Positions 8,706 through 18,464 are shown, numbered from the stretch's first letter. The stretch: DNA of 64,000 bases from Gloeothece verrucosa PCC 7822 (GCF_000147335.1 NC_014501.1:5386501-5450500), one strand, 5' to 3'. The notes: a model not told the origin generated them from the sequence alone. A program made the numbers and translations.

Positions 8706-9611
8706 GAGAAATTGTAGAAAACTTGCCCGATCTGGTAAAGAAGATTGTGCCCCGGCTTGAGTCACCGATAACGCCCCTGCTACTGTCGCCCATTGCATAG
8801 CTTCCGGCAGAGACTTACCAGAGGCTAATGCCGCCACTAAGCCCCCATTAAAGGCATCCCCGGCGGCTACGGTATCCACTACGGACACGGAAAGCGCAGG
8901 CACAAAAAAGGTTTCATTAGCACTACAACAGAGTGCCCCTTGACTTCCCAAGGTAACGATCACGGTTTTGACTCCGCGTTGCTGTAAGATTAAAGCCGCT
9001 CTTGTTGCGGTTTCGGGGTCTATTACTGGAAACCCCACTAACTGAGAGGCTTCTACTTCATTAGGAGTGATAATATCAATCAGAGGATAAAGCTCATCGG
9101 GTAAATCGTTGCGAGCCGGAGCAGGGTCTAAAATGACGATACAATCAGCCGCCGAAGCCGCCGAAGCCGCCGCTACCACTACATCTAGGGGAATACCCAA
9201 TTCTAAGGAAACCACTTTTGCCCCAGGAAGTAAAGCCTTGAATTGTTGTATTTCTGCATCCCCGACGAGACTATTGGCCCCACCCGCACAAGCGATGGTA
9301 TTATCACCGTGCTGATCTACTACAATAGAAGCTACTCCTGAGTGAGTATCAGGATTGATGATCACACCTTGTGTATTAACTCCGGCAGATTGTAATCCTT
9401 TGAGTAAAGTTTCCCCAAACTGATCTCCTCCCACTTGTCCCACCATAGAGACAGGAATGCCTAATTTAGCGATGGCTACCGCCCCATTAGCGCCTTTTCC
9501 TCCACAAGCGGTAAAAAAATTATTTCCGATGACAGTTTCCCCTTTATGGGGCAAATGAGAGACTTGTACTACAAGGTCAATATTAATACTACCTAAAACA
9601 ATAACCGCCAT
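8694..9611 (-). CDS. rbsK: ribokinase-like PfkB-family sugar kinase
   Basis: Phosphorylates a sugar, most likely D-ribose to ribose 5-phosphate. At 305 residues it is of normal length. It shows the N-terminal PfkB signature GGKGANGAVAIAKLG (about 38-52) and the C-terminal ATP/anion-hole signature DTVAAGDAFNGG with the catalytic Asp. The usual DTTGAGD is DTVAAGD here, a mild variation. No ribose transporter lies nearby. The gene is divergent from the ATP-grasp gene, with only 22 bp between nominal starts. Other PfkB sugars cannot be excluded. Confidence 0.85.
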   Translation of the reverse strand: MAVIVLGSINIDLVVQVSHLPHKGETVIGNNFFTACGGKGANGAVAIAKLGIPVSMVGQVGGDQFGETLLKGLQSAGVNTQGVIINPDTHSGVASIVVDQHGDNTIACAGGANSLVGDAEIQQFKALLPGAKVVSLELGIPLDVVVAAASAASAADCIVILDPAPARNDLPDELYPLIDIITPNEVEASQLVGFPVIDPETATRAALILQQRGVKTVIVTLGSQGALCCSANETFFVPALSVSVVDTVAAGDAFNGGLVAALASGKSLPEAMQWATVAGALSVTQAGAQSSLPDRASFLQFLSSH

Positions 9612-9633
9612 TTTTAGTGATCAAATATAAAAT

Positions 9634-11295
9634 ATGAGTTGTTCGGGTTGGACAAACGGCTATCATATCAGTTATCAGGATACAAAGGCTTGGGCACAAA
9701 TGCAAACGGGAGTTAATTCCAGTCAGCAACAGATAGAAAGATTTCGAGAACTTCAGAACCAATTACGACAACGTTGGCAAGAAGCGGATATTTTAGAACA
9801 AGATGACAATGATATTCTTGTGGTTCCCTCTTTCAGTATCGATCAACAAGTGGGGCAGAAAGTCGCGGGTTTTCTTCACTATGAAGAACGTCTGTTATTT
9901 TCCTTAATTCGTCTGCGAAACCCGAAAACTCGTCTGATTTACGTGACAGCACAACCGTTGTCTCCTATGATCATTGATTATTATTTACAACTGTTGCCGG
10001 GTATTCCTTTCTCCCACGCCCGAGACCGCCTGATGCTTTTAAGCACTTATGATAATTCTTTTAAACCTTTAACTCAGAAGATTTTAGAGCGTCCTCGTCT
10101 GGTGGAACGCATTCGCCGTGCTTTACGTCCGGGTAAGTCTTTTATTATTTGTTTTAATTCTACGATTTTAGAACAAGAATTATCGGTACAATTAAATACT
10201 CCCCTATATGCGGCTTCTCCTGAGTTACTCTACTGGGGATCTAAAAGCGGCAGTCGAGAAATTTTTGCCGAATGTGGTATCCCTCATCCTGATGGTAGTC
10301 CTTTGGTTCATACTGTTGAAGACCTGATTCTTGAAATTCAAGGGCTTTGGGAACGCCAACCCCATCTAAAACGCATGGTGATTAAACTCAATGAAGGGTT
10401 TTCCGGGGAAGGTAACGCGGTATTAAACTTAAAATCTCTTGCCGATGTCGCCCCAGATAAAGCCGATGCGCCCTTGAGAATGGAGGTCATAGAAAAGCAT
10501 TTAGAAAAGTTAAATTTTCAATCAGAAGATGAAACTTGGAAAAACTTTTCCAGGCGCATTCCTGAATTAGGTGCTATTGTAGAAGCTTTTATAGAAGGGG
10601 AATATAAGCGCTCGCCTTCGGTTCAAGGCTTTATTTCCCCTACAGGAGAGGTGCAAATTATCTCGACTCATGATCAAATTCTCGGAGGAGTCGATGAACA
10701 AATTTATCAGGGTTGTCGCTTTCCGGCCGATGGGCGCTACCGTTTACAATTACAAGAATTAGGATTAAAAGTTGGAAAAGCCTTAGCTAAAAAAGGGGCA
10801 ATGGAACGCTTTGGCGTTGATTTTATGGCGGTTCGCCACCCCCATACCCAGCAATGGGATATTCAAGCCATAGAAATTAATCTTCGTAAAGGAGGAACCA
10901 CCCATCCCTTTATGACCTTAAAATTACTGACGAATGGAACTTATGATTATCAAACGGGTTTATTCTATTCTCAACCCAGTCAAGAAAAATATTATATTGC
11001 CTCAGATAATCTGAAAAAACCTCAATATCATGGGCTGTTACCCGATGATTTAATGGATATTATTGCCAGCCATCGCTTACATTTTGACAGTAGTACCAAA
11101 ACGGGAACGGTATTTCATTTGATGGGTGCTTTATCAGAATTTGGCAAATTAGGATTAACTTGTATTGGAAATTCCCTAGAAGAAGCCGAAGCAATTTATC
11201 AACAAGTCGAGTCAGTTTTAGATGAAGAAACAAAACCGTTTTTAGCATCTTGTCCGATTAACTTAACCTCGAGTATTCCTATTAATTGGACATGA
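9634..11295 (+). CDS. ATP-grasp protein, PGM1-like peptide ligase family
   Basis: A 553-residue protein with an ATP-grasp core in its middle: VIKLNEGFSGEGNAVL for the nucleotide-binding lysine, IVEAFIEGEYKRSPSVQG, then the metal-binding DFMAVRH and IQAIEINLRKGGTTHPF. It resembles carboxylate-amine ligases related to the pheganomycin peptide ligase PGM1, which join amino acids or peptides using ATP. The substrate is unknown and no biosynthetic cluster surrounds it. An internal ATG at 9700 (MQTGVNSSQQQ) would leave 88 bp for divergent promoters and may be the true start; neither site has a clear ribosome-binding sequence. Confidence 0.75.
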   Translation: MSCSGWTNGYHISYQDTKAWAQMQTGVNSSQQQIERFRELQNQLRQRWQEADILEQDDNDILVVPSFSIDQQVGQKVAGFLHYEERLLFSLIRLRNPKTRLIYVTAQPLSPMIIDYYLQLLPGIPFSHARDRLMLLSTYDNSFKPLTQKILERPRLVERIRRALRPGKSFIICFNSTILEQELSVQLNTPLYAASPELLYWGSKSGSREIFAECGIPHPDGSPLVHTVEDLILEIQGLWERQPHLKRMVIKLNEGFSGEGNAVLNLKSLADVAPDKADAPLRMEVIEKHLEKLNFQSEDETWKNFSRRIPELGAIVEAFIEGEYKRSPSVQGFISPTGEVQIISTHDQILGGVDEQIYQGCRFPADGRYRLQLQELGLKVGKALAKKGAMERFGVDFMAVRHPHTQQWDIQAIEINLRKGGTTHPFMTLKLLTNGTYDYQTGLFYSQPSQEKYYIASDNLKKPQYHGLLPDDLMDIIASHRLHFDSSTKTGTVFHLMGALSEFGKLGLTCIGNSLEEAEAIYQQVESVLDEETKPFLASCPINLTSSIPINWT

Positions 11296-11489
11296 ATGAG
11301 TGATTCAGATCAACGGTGGAGAGTGATTTATATCAACCGATGATAGTGATATGAAAACTTCTACTCTTTGAGTAAGTAGTTGATCTCATCAATTGACATT
11401 TAAGGGGAATTTTTTTAAATTATAAATATAGATTAATTTTATATAAAGGAGTCTATGGTATTAATAAAATACTGTAGAAAAGAGCTTAT

Positions 11490-12035
11490 ATGTTAATACT
11501 TAGTAAATATTTTCTTCCCTACACAGCCCGAAGAAAATTGCCTCAAGGATTTACCTTATTAGAGCTTTTGATCGTTGTCATAATAGTGGGGTTGTTAGCG
11601 GCTATCGCCATTCCGAATTTGTTGGAACAAGTTGCCAAAGCAAGACAGGCAGAAGCTATTAATAACCTAGGAGCGATCAACCGCGCTCAACAAGCCTATC
11701 GTTATGAGAATGGGACGTTTGGTACCATTTGTGGCAACTTTATCCTATGGTTCTCTTGCAACAGTACCAATGGAACCTTGCCCATCAAAGTGAAATCATC
11801 AGTCTACTATCGATATACAGACACTATTTTACCTAATGGCACCACAGCCTCTTACTCGGCTATTGTGCTTTCCCCCTACCAGTCGGACCTCAAAGATTAT
11901 GCTGCCTCTGTTGGGTTAACCAATAGCGGTGTATTTTCCTCGGTCATCTGTGGAGCTAAAAACCCTCAAACAGTCAGCCTCAGTATCTCAACCAGTGGAA
12001 CCACTTGCCCTAGCGACTTTGTTCCAGTTAAATAA
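11490..12035 (+). CDS. type IV pilin-like / pseudopilin protein
   Basis: A 181-residue protein with a type III signal sequence: a short basic leader ending at G20, then FTLLELLIVVIIVGLLAAIAIP, with the Glu expected at position +5 (E25). The prepilin peptidase PilD would cut after G20 and methylate F21. The rest is a Ser/Thr-rich globular head with several Cys (CGNFILWFSC and later C residues) that may form disulfides. It resembles cyanobacterial pilins of the general G/H group; whether it is a major or minor pilin is unclear. It stands alone, in a spacer of nearly 200 bp with an AT-rich upstream. Confidence 0.88.
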   Translation: MLILSKYFLPYTARRKLPQGFTLLELLIVVIIVGLLAAIAIPNLLEQVAKARQAEAINNLGAINRAQQAYRYENGTFGTICGNFILWFSCNSTNGTLPIKVKSSVYYRYTDTILPNGTTASYSAIVLSPYQSDLKDYAASVGLTNSGVFSSVICGAKNPQTVSLSISTSGTTCPSDFVPVK

Positions 12036-12194
12036 AGCGGCAGTGCGGAACACGAGCGTTGCACCCCAATCAATGACCACCATGATTTTTTTCAATTGCT
12101 CGAGAATTAAATATTTAACAAAAGAAAGATAGACTATAATTTAAACCGACGCTAAGTATTTATATTATTGCTCTAGATTTCTCACTCACTATTA

Positions 12195-13508
12195 TTGCTG
12201 ATGAAAAGACGTTTTTACAAGCGAATTTACCAATTCCTGATTAAATGTCAATTTATACTTTTGTTTATAGGCTCTTTTTTGGGTATTCTCTGGCTAGGGC
12301 ATCCGAGCGTCGCTTTTCCTCCTTCATCTTCTGGAGAGATTCGGGCCGTTTGGATCACGACTAATGATACAGATACTCTTATCGATCAGTCTAAACTTAA
12401 AGAATCCATGATTGAACTGGCTAGATTAAACTTTAATACTGTCTATCCGGTTGTCTGGAATTCGGGTTATGCACTCTATGAAAGTGCAGTTGCTCAACAA
12501 GCCGGAATTCAACCGTTTATCCCCAAAGGATTACAAGGACAAGATACCCTAAAAGACCTGATTAGCCAAGCTCATCAACAGGGGTTACAGGTAATGCCTT
12601 GGTTTGAGTTTGGTTTTATGGCTCCTCCCTCTTCAGAATTGGCTTTAAATCGTCCCAATTGGCTCACGAAAAAACGAGATGGTACTCAAACCACTAAAAG
12701 CGCAGCCGGTGAGGTGGTTTGGCTCAATCCTTTACTGCCGCAAGTACAGCAATTTATCACGAATCTGGTGGTAGAAGTCGCCACTAAATATGATATCGAT
12801 GGTATTCAGTTTGACGATCATTTATCATTGCCTTATGAATTCGGCTATGATGCTTATACTGTCAATTTATATAAACAAGAAACCGAGCAAGACCCCCCTG
12901 CTGACCCGAAAGATCCCGCATGGATGCGGTGGCGAGCCGATAAATTGACCGCTTTTGTCAGTCAACTGAATCAAACTCTCAAAGCGATTAAACCCAAAGC
13001 CGTTTTTTCCGTTTCCCCTAATCCTTATTACGTCGCTTACAATTTTTATCTGCAAGATTGGCTTTCTTGGGCACGACAAGATTTAATCGATGAGGTGATT
13101 GTTCAAATTTATCGTCCGGAATTATCGAGTTTTGTTAAAGAACTCGCTCAACCTGAAATTACTGAAGTTCGACAAAAGATTCCTATGGGTGTGGGCATTC
13201 TGACGGGTTTGCGAAATCGACCTATTCCCATACAATTTATAGAGGAAAAGGTATTAGCCGCGCGTCAGTATGGACTAGGGGTTTCTTTCTTTTTCTATGA
13301 TAGCCTTTGGAATTATGCCCCTGAGCCTCCCCCTGAAAGGCAATCAAGGTTTCTGGCTCTTTTTCCCTCTCCGGCCAATCGCCCGATCAGAGAAATTCCT
13401 TCAGTACCAGTGGAGGAAAACGTTTCTCTTCCCTCGGCGACAGAAACCCCGATTGAGCAACCCTACCACTACGACGGTATCCCCATTCCTGTCTATCCGG
13501 CTTGGTGA
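12195..13508 (+). CDS. GHL10-type (family 10-like) glycosyl hydrolase, exported
   Basis: The 437-residue protein has an N-terminal membrane anchor or signal (about residues 14-40) and then the GHL10/DUF187 barrel beginning EIRAVWITTNDTDTL. Typical segments follow: LNFNTVYPVVWNSG, GLQVMPWFEFGF, and DGIQFDDHLSLPYEFGYD, whose acidic residues are likely catalytic. The C-terminus is a Pro-rich tail ending PVYPAW. Relatives are thought to act on polysaccharide or peptidoglycan at the cell surface, but substrates are unproven. It converges with the next gene, with 3 bp between stops. Confidence 0.85.
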   Translation: MLMKRRFYKRIYQFLIKCQFILLFIGSFLGILWLGHPSVAFPPSSSGEIRAVWITTNDTDTLIDQSKLKESMIELARLNFNTVYPVVWNSGYALYESAVAQQAGIQPFIPKGLQGQDTLKDLISQAHQQGLQVMPWFEFGFMAPPSSELALNRPNWLTKKRDGTQTTKSAAGEVVWLNPLLPQVQQFITNLVVEVATKYDIDGIQFDDHLSLPYEFGYDAYTVNLYKQETEQDPPADPKDPAWMRWRADKLTAFVSQLNQTLKAIKPKAVFSVSPNPYYVAYNFYLQDWLSWARQDLIDEVIVQIYRPELSSFVKELAQPEITEVRQKIPMGVGILTGLRNRPIPIQFIEEKVLAARQYGLGVSFFFYDSLWNYAPEPPPERQSRFLALFPSPANRPIREIPSVPVEENVSLPSATETPIEQPYHYDGIPIPVYPAW

Positions 13509-13511
13509 GGT

Positions 13512-14378
13512 TTAGGGATTACAATACATACACTGAGAGGGATCTGCCGTTTGTTTTCCATCGGGAAATCGACGTTCTTGTACAAAACTACAACGTTGAC
13601 ACCGATATATATCGAGCAAAATTAAAGAAGTAGGAGCATAACATAAACCACAAGGTAATCCAGATTGACGTTCAACTACATCAAAACCCGGACAACAACA
13701 TTCAGGACACTGTTGACTAATTTTCTCAATTAAATTCTGGGTTGCTGTTTCAATAACTTTCATCCGAGTGGGATTATACATTGCCCGCATATCCGTTTCA
13801 ATATGAATTTTTCCGTCTGAAGATTGCGCTAAAGCTTTCTCGACTGCTTCTCTAAGCCGCTCTTGGCTATTGATTCCTTTAAAAATTTGTGACTCTTCAG
13901 TCGCGTTAACGCTCACCATCACGACTAAACCATGCTCGGGAAAGCCGATTTTATCAGCAAATTCTAAGGCTTCTTGAAAGGTTTTAAGGGTTTTATGACT
14001 ATGATTGGTTTGGTTAGCAATTTCTTGACCGATAATTTCTATGTTATGTTTTTTGTCTAATAAAAGAACGATTTCTCGATCACAAGACACAAAGGGAAAA
14101 GCCGGATGAGGAAAAAAGCTGCCTTCACTGGCAATGGCTAGAGTTTCTCCGCTCATTTCTAAAACTTTTTCCGCTTTTTTTCTGGCGGCTTCTATTTGGG
14201 TTCCTAGTCGTTTAATTTCTCGGGTAAATGTGCCAAAATAATCTGTATTGAAATTTTCGGGCACTTGAATTTTCACCCCTAGTTGAGATTCCAGAACCGG
14301 TGCGATGGCTTTTTCTTTTTGGTGCATCGTGGCTAAAACGGCAATGCGATTTTTAAACCAATCATTGATGTTGTTCAT
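13512..14378 (-). CDS. conserved protein with C-terminal zinc ribbon (DUF6671-like)
   Basis: A 288-residue protein of unknown function. The first 220 residues form an alpha/beta region with SEGSFFPHPAFPFVSCDREIVLLLD and a long central segment. The last 60 residues hold four CxxC-type pairs (CPECCCPGF, CGLC, CQRC, CMYC), enough for two zinc sites. The family assignment to DUF6671 rests on recall of the ribbon and the RMKVIETAT region. No operon partner: the downstream gene is convergent and upstream lies a 105-bp spacer with a hairpin. Confidence 0.6.
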   Translation of the reverse strand: MNNINDWFKNRIAVLATMHQKEKAIAPVLESQLGVKIQVPENFNTDYFGTFTREIKRLGTQIEAARKKAEKVLEMSGETLAIASEGSFFPHPAFPFVSCDREIVLLLDKKHNIEIIGQEIANQTNHSHKTLKTFQEALEFADKIGFPEHGLVVMVSVNATEESQIFKGINSQERLREAVEKALAQSSDGKIHIETDMRAMYNPTRMKVIETATQNLIEKISQQCPECCCPGFDVVERQSGLPCGLCYAPTSLILLDIYRCQRCSFVQERRFPDGKQTADPSQCMYCNP

Positions 14379-14438
14379 GATAATTTATTGATTAATTGAA
14401 TAAGTTCTATGATTTCATATAATAAAATATAAAAAAAT

Positions 14439-14466
14439 GTTGGGTTGAACCCGAGTAAAACCCAAC
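14439..14466 (-). terminator. GTTGGGTT/AACCCAAC hairpin after the SDR gene
   Basis: An 8-bp stem with a 12-base loop, 18 bp past the stop of the SDR gene. It belongs to the same hairpin family as 5638-5665 and 28067-28092. Confidence 0.5.
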
Positions 14467-14483
14467 CAATAAAAGATTAAAGA

Positions 14484-15257
14484 TTAAAGTCCAGGGGTGG
14501 TTTGAGCAAATAAAGCGGCAAAGTCAGTGGTGATGATTGCGCCCGGCTCATCTTCGGGTTTTGAAATTACATCAAAGGCTTTATTTTTGGCTGTAGGTTC
14601 TCTTAATGATTGAACGACTAATTGGGCTACATCGGCTCTAGGAATTGTGGTAGGAATTCCCTTGGGAGGGTTATTTAAAAGTTCGTCTTTTTTGCCAACA
14701 ATGAGTTCTCTTTTTCCCCCAGTTTGATCTAATAAACCCCCAGGATGAATGATTGTATAATCTATGCCTGAATCGATTAAATATTGTTCGGCTTTTCGCT
14801 TCCAAATTAAGATGTTACCATTGCCAATACGGTTAAGGGGATGGTTCTTGTTTTCTCCTCCCATTGAACCGACTAAAACGATATGTTTTACGCCGGCTTC
14901 AAGAGCCGCATCAATCTGGTTTTTTTGTCCGATCCAATCGATTTCTTCTGGGGTTTGTCCCGCTTCATAGTCAAATTCTGGTCTTTCTCCTGGGGCGGGA
15001 GGGGCTTTCATTTTTGGGATGGCACTGGAGAGTATAACTAGCGCTTGACAGTCTTTTATGGCTTGATCCAAACTAGATTTATCTTTAATTTCTCCGAAGA
15101 CAAAGCCTTCTGTTGAACCAAATAAGTCTTTAACTTTAGCCTCTGAGCGAGCAAAACCGATAACTTCAAATTCTTGAGGATATTGACGTAACTCTTGGAT
15201 AACAATTGATCCAGTTCGTCCAGTTGCACCCGTAACGAGAACTTTTTTACCTGACAT
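14484..15257 (-). CDS. atypical short-chain dehydrogenase (NAD(P)-binding, NmrA-like)
   Basis: The start chosen is the ATG at 15257 (MSGKKVLVTGATGRTG); an in-frame ATG at 15320 would add 21 residues without homology to the fold. The TGATGRTG nucleotide-binding loop sits at the N-terminus as in atypical SDRs. HIVLVGSMGG and the later GGLLDQTGGKRELIVG are also typical. Relatives act as NADPH-dependent reductases or redox sensors and have plant chloroplast homologues. Substrate unknown. It is probably a single-gene transcript. Confidence 0.85.
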   Translation of the reverse strand: MSGKKVLVTGATGRTGSIVIQELRQYPQEFEVIGFARSEAKVKDLFGSTEGFVFGEIKDKSSLDQAIKDCQALVILSSAIPKMKAPPAPGERPEFDYEAGQTPEEIDWIGQKNQIDAALEAGVKHIVLVGSMGGENKNHPLNRIGNGNILIWKRKAEQYLIDSGIDYTIIHPGGLLDQTGGKRELIVGKKDELLNNPPKGIPTTIPRADVAQLVVQSLREPTAKNKAFDVISKPEDEPGAIITTDFAALFAQTTPGL

Positions 15258-15372
15258 ACACGAATAATTTAACAAGGAAGGGTATATTTTGTTAATTGTA
15301 ATGCTTTTGGGAATAATCAATGATCATGATCTGCTAACTTCATTTAGTCTCATAAAAACTCTTAATAAACCC

Positions 15373-16641
15373 TTAGCTTTCCTCAATTCCTGATGCTGGC
15401 CCCACTAAAGACAAATAAGGATTCATTAAAGATTTTCTCGCCGCTTCTTGTACCATTTCTGGAGTAACAGTTTCTATCTGTTCTTGAAAAGAAGTATCAA
15501 ATGTAATCCCTAATCCTAATGTCTCATACCACCCATATAAATGAGCAATTTCTGAATTGGTTTGTTTTCCTAGGGCATATTGTCCCAATAATTTATTTTT
15601 AGCCGCTTGTAATTCTTCTGGGGTTAATTCGGTTTGATACAAGCGTTCTGCTTCGGTTCTCAATCCCTCAATGCCAATAGCTGTATTATAAGGAGCAGTC
15701 CCCATATAAATCACAAATTGAGAAGTTTCTAAACGGGTAGGATAAAAAGAAGATACATCATAGGCTAATCCCCGTTTTTCGCGTAGTTCGACAAACAACC
15801 GACTTGACAAACCATTGCCTAAATAGGTACTCATTAACTTTAACACCGGATAATCGGGGTCTTTTACCGATGCGGCGGTGTATCCCAACATGATGATAGA
15901 TTGTTGGGTATCTTGATAAGTGATCTTTTGGCAGGGATTATGAGTTAAACTCAACAGTTGAGGCGAAGGTAAGTCTACACCCGGAACTTGCCAATGTCCA
16001 AAGACTTCTTTAATTAGAGAGACTCCTTCTTCTAGGGTTAAGCGACCTGAAAGACTAATGACAAAGTTATCCGGACGGAAAAAAGTTTGATGATATTGTT
16101 GTAAGTCTTCTCGGGTTAATTGAACAACGGTTTCCTCTGTGCCTAAAATCGAATATCCATAGGGATGGTCCTGATACATGGCCTCTCTTAATTGCTTAAA
16201 TGCTACATTAAAAGGCTGTTCTTGTTGAGAACGAATATTTTGCCGCGTCAGGTTTTTTTCGAGTTCTACCTCCATAGCGGGAAAGGTAGGCGTTCGCATA
16301 ATTTCTGCAATTAACCTCAACATCTGGGCAAAATCTGCTGATACGGTTTTTAGACTCATGACAAAGTAATCTGATGACGCATCAGCCCCTAAATTCGCCC
16401 CTACAGATTCTACTTTTTCGGCAATTTCAACCGAGGATAATTTTTCAGTTCCCTTGGTAATTACTGTAGCTAACAGGTGAAATAATCCGGCTTTTTCCGC
16501 ATTTTCCCAACGTGAACCGGCATTTTTTAAAAAAATTCGCCCGGCGATCAAATCGGCGGCCGGATTTTCTACTAATAGCAGGGTTATTCCATTATCTAAG
16601 ACGACGCGATGAACGGTCTGATTGTTGGTTTGAACTCTCAT
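15373..16641 (-). CDS. M16-family peptidase homologue, zinc site lost
   Basis: At 422 residues it has the two-lobe M16 fold (segments LDNGITLLLVENP, HPYGYSILGTEE, GNGLSSRLFVELREKRGLAYDVSS). The HxxEH zinc motif is replaced by FHLLATV, so it should be catalytically dead. Upstream, 57 bp away on the same strand, lies an M16 with an intact site. In mitochondrial processing peptidase and bacterial counterparts an active and an inactive subunit pair up, so a heterodimer of these two is the natural reading. The glycine-rich region needed for substrate binding is present (GNGLSSRL). Confidence 0.88.
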   Translation of the reverse strand: MRVQTNNQTVHRVVLDNGITLLLVENPAADLIAGRIFLKNAGSRWENAEKAGLFHLLATVITKGTEKLSSVEIAEKVESVGANLGADASSDYFVMSLKTVSADFAQMLRLIAEIMRTPTFPAMEVELEKNLTRQNIRSQQEQPFNVAFKQLREAMYQDHPYGYSILGTEETVVQLTREDLQQYHQTFFRPDNFVISLSGRLTLEEGVSLIKEVFGHWQVPGVDLPSPQLLSLTHNPCQKITYQDTQQSIIMLGYTAASVKDPDYPVLKLMSTYLGNGLSSRLFVELREKRGLAYDVSSFYPTRLETSQFVIYMGTAPYNTAIGIEGLRTEAERLYQTELTPEELQAAKNKLLGQYALGKQTNSEIAHLYGWYETLGLGITFDTSFQEQIETVTPEMVQEAARKSLMNPYLSLVGPASGIEES

Positions 16642-16698
16642 TGAACTTCTAACTCCTGACTTTTGTAGAGACGTTCGCTAAAAGGTTGCTACATCTAA

Positions 16699-17976
16699 TT
16701 AACAAGGCTGCATTACAGTAATAGCATAATGTTCGGGACAAAGATATTGATTAGCGAGGCGTTTTAAATCTTTTGCTGTTAATTGTTGAATGATTTTCGG
16801 GTATTGTAGTGATAATTCGGCTTGAGCCGCAATGATTTGATAATATCCATATAATCCGGCTAATTGTCCTGGGGTTTCTGTGGAAAAAATATAATCATGA
16901 CAGAGTAAACGTTGACATCGGGCTAATTCTTCTGGGGTTATGGGCACTGATTGTAACCGTTCAAGGTGATCAGTGATCATTTTTTCAACAGTTTCTACCT
17001 CTTCTCTGGCTAAAATTGCACTAATGGTAAATAAACTCGAATCTCGTTGCAGGGAAAAACTACTATCTATATTGATCACTAATTGTTTTTCTTCCCTTAA
17101 TTCTCGTACTAGACGAGAACATCGCCCCCCGGCTAAAACCACCGATAGTAAATCTAATCCTACTGCGTCTTCTAGCTGATCAATGCCTGGACCTATCCAC
17201 CCCATAATTAAACGAGATGATTCTATTCTGGGCATATATAACAGATTACGGCGTGTCTCAATAATGGGGGGTTCAGCTTCGATGATCAAGGATGGACATT
17301 CATCAGGGACACTAAAATGGGCAAAGGATTTATCGACGATGGATAAAGCTTCTTCTTCCTGTACTCCCCCAACGATCACTACTGTCATATTTTCGGGTTG
17401 GTAGTGAGTGCGATGAAAACAGCGCATTTGATTAGGGGTATATTTAAGCAAGTTTTCTTCATCCCCTAATACTGACCGTCCGTAAGGATGATACTGATAA
17501 AGACTTTCACACAAGACTTGAAACCCTACCCAATCAGGATCATCGTAACTGTAGCGAATTTCTTCTAAAACCACATCCCTTTCCCGATAGAATTCTTCAT
17601 CGGGGATTTTTGCTTGTAAAAGAATTTCCGCTAAATAGGGTAAAGTCTCCGATAAATATTTTCCGGCTGTGGTTAAGAAAAAATGGGCATAGTCATGACT
17701 GGTTGCGGCATTAGTCATTCCTCCCAAATTTTCGATGACTTCATCAAACATTCCCGGTTTTATTCGCCCAGAACCTTTAAAAATCATGTGTTCTAGAAAA
17801 TGGGCCATTCCTGGCCATTCTACGGGTTCGGCGATGGCTCCGGCTTTTACCCATATATCAGCTACTACCACTGGCGTTGCCGGTATATACTGATGGATCA
17901 CAGTTAGTCCGTGATTCAATTTGGATATGCTGGCAGGAAACTGGCTGATATTGCGACGTTCTCTTAGTTGCACCAA
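16699..17976 (-). CDS. M16-family zinc metallopeptidase (active)
   Basis: A 425-residue processing-peptidase homologue with the inverted zinc motif HFLEH (H59-E62-H63) and the downstream Glu in DVVLEEIRYSYDD. Zinc-bound water attacks peptides held between the two lobes. It leads the pair with the inactive homologue downstream, and 700 bp of non-coding DNA including 6S RNA lies upstream. Substrate is unknown; related proteins degrade short peptides or process leader peptides. Confidence 0.92.
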   Translation of the reverse strand: MVQLRERRNISQFPASISKLNHGLTVIHQYIPATPVVVADIWVKAGAIAEPVEWPGMAHFLEHMIFKGSGRIKPGMFDEVIENLGGMTNAATSHDYAHFFLTTAGKYLSETLPYLAEILLQAKIPDEEFYRERDVVLEEIRYSYDDPDWVGFQVLCESLYQYHPYGRSVLGDEENLLKYTPNQMRCFHRTHYQPENMTVVIVGGVQEEEALSIVDKSFAHFSVPDECPSLIIEAEPPIIETRRNLLYMPRIESSRLIMGWIGPGIDQLEDAVGLDLLSVVLAGGRCSRLVRELREEKQLVINIDSSFSLQRDSSLFTISAILAREEVETVEKMITDHLERLQSVPITPEELARCQRLLCHDYIFSTETPGQLAGLYGYYQIIAAQAELSLQYPKIIQQLTAKDLKRLANQYLCPEHYAITVMQPC

Positions 17977-18274
17977 TCTTGAACTCGCCTTTTACTACCT
18001 AAAATTATATGTTTATCTTAACCGTTGCTGTCCTAAAATCTTCATTTTTTTGTCTGGAGTTCTTGACATTTTCTCAAACTTAATAATTTAAGAGTTTGAG
18101 CGGACAGTTTTACCTAACCCTACCGTCTAGACGCATGGGTATTGTTTATGTCGCCTGAAACGACAAAACTATATCAGATAGCCTTTAGTTCCCTCATCCG
18201 AAGAGTTGGGTTTAACTTTTTTTTCTCATTACGAGATGAGCGACCAAGCTGATATTTTTTTAAACAATTAAAAA
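17977..18274. other. structured non-coding spacer next to 6S RNA
   Basis: No credible ORF. Several inverted repeats are visible: CTCAAAC...GTTTGAG near 18073-18100, the palindrome CGTCTAGACG (18124-18133), TGTCG-n7-CGACA (18149-18165) and CTCAT-n6-ATGAG near 18224-18239. The last 5 bp (18270-18274) are the T-run after 6S RNA. Some of this may be a second small RNA or the M16 leader. Confidence 0.4.
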
Positions 18275-18455
18275 GCAACCGCCGCGCCGTTTTACCTCAG
18301 TTTGTGACCTGGCAGAACCAGGTGGGCACTTACCTTTTGCGCTTCCGTTTCCGAGTACAAGCTCGGTCTACTGCCACGCAAAATCGCTAGTTCCCTTTTA
18401 CCACAAGCATAGATCATCAAACTATGATTGGCAGTCACCAACGCAGCAGCTTAAG
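18275..18455 (-). ncRNA. ssrS: 6S RNA
   Basis: Identified by architecture. Minus-strand order: 5' AGCTGCTGCGTTG (from about 18452), an internal region, an apical hairpin CCGAG-n6-CTCGG enclosed by TTTTGCG/CGCAAAA, a separate small hairpin ACCTGG-n5-CCAGGT, then CGGCGCGGCGGTT at the 3' end. The two ends pair over 13 bp allowing G-U, giving a closed rod with a central bubble, as in E. coli 6S RNA, whose 3' bubble strand also folds into a small hairpin. Total length about 180 nt matches. A T-run follows at 18270-18274. 6S RNA sequesters RNA polymerase holoenzyme. Exact ends are estimated. Confidence 0.8.
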
Positions 18456-18464
18456 CTTATTTAT

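Noticed and set aside
18275..18455. tmRNA, RNase P RNA or SRP RNA
   Set aside because: The conserved ends or loops of these RNAs are absent; the stem order fits 6S RNA.
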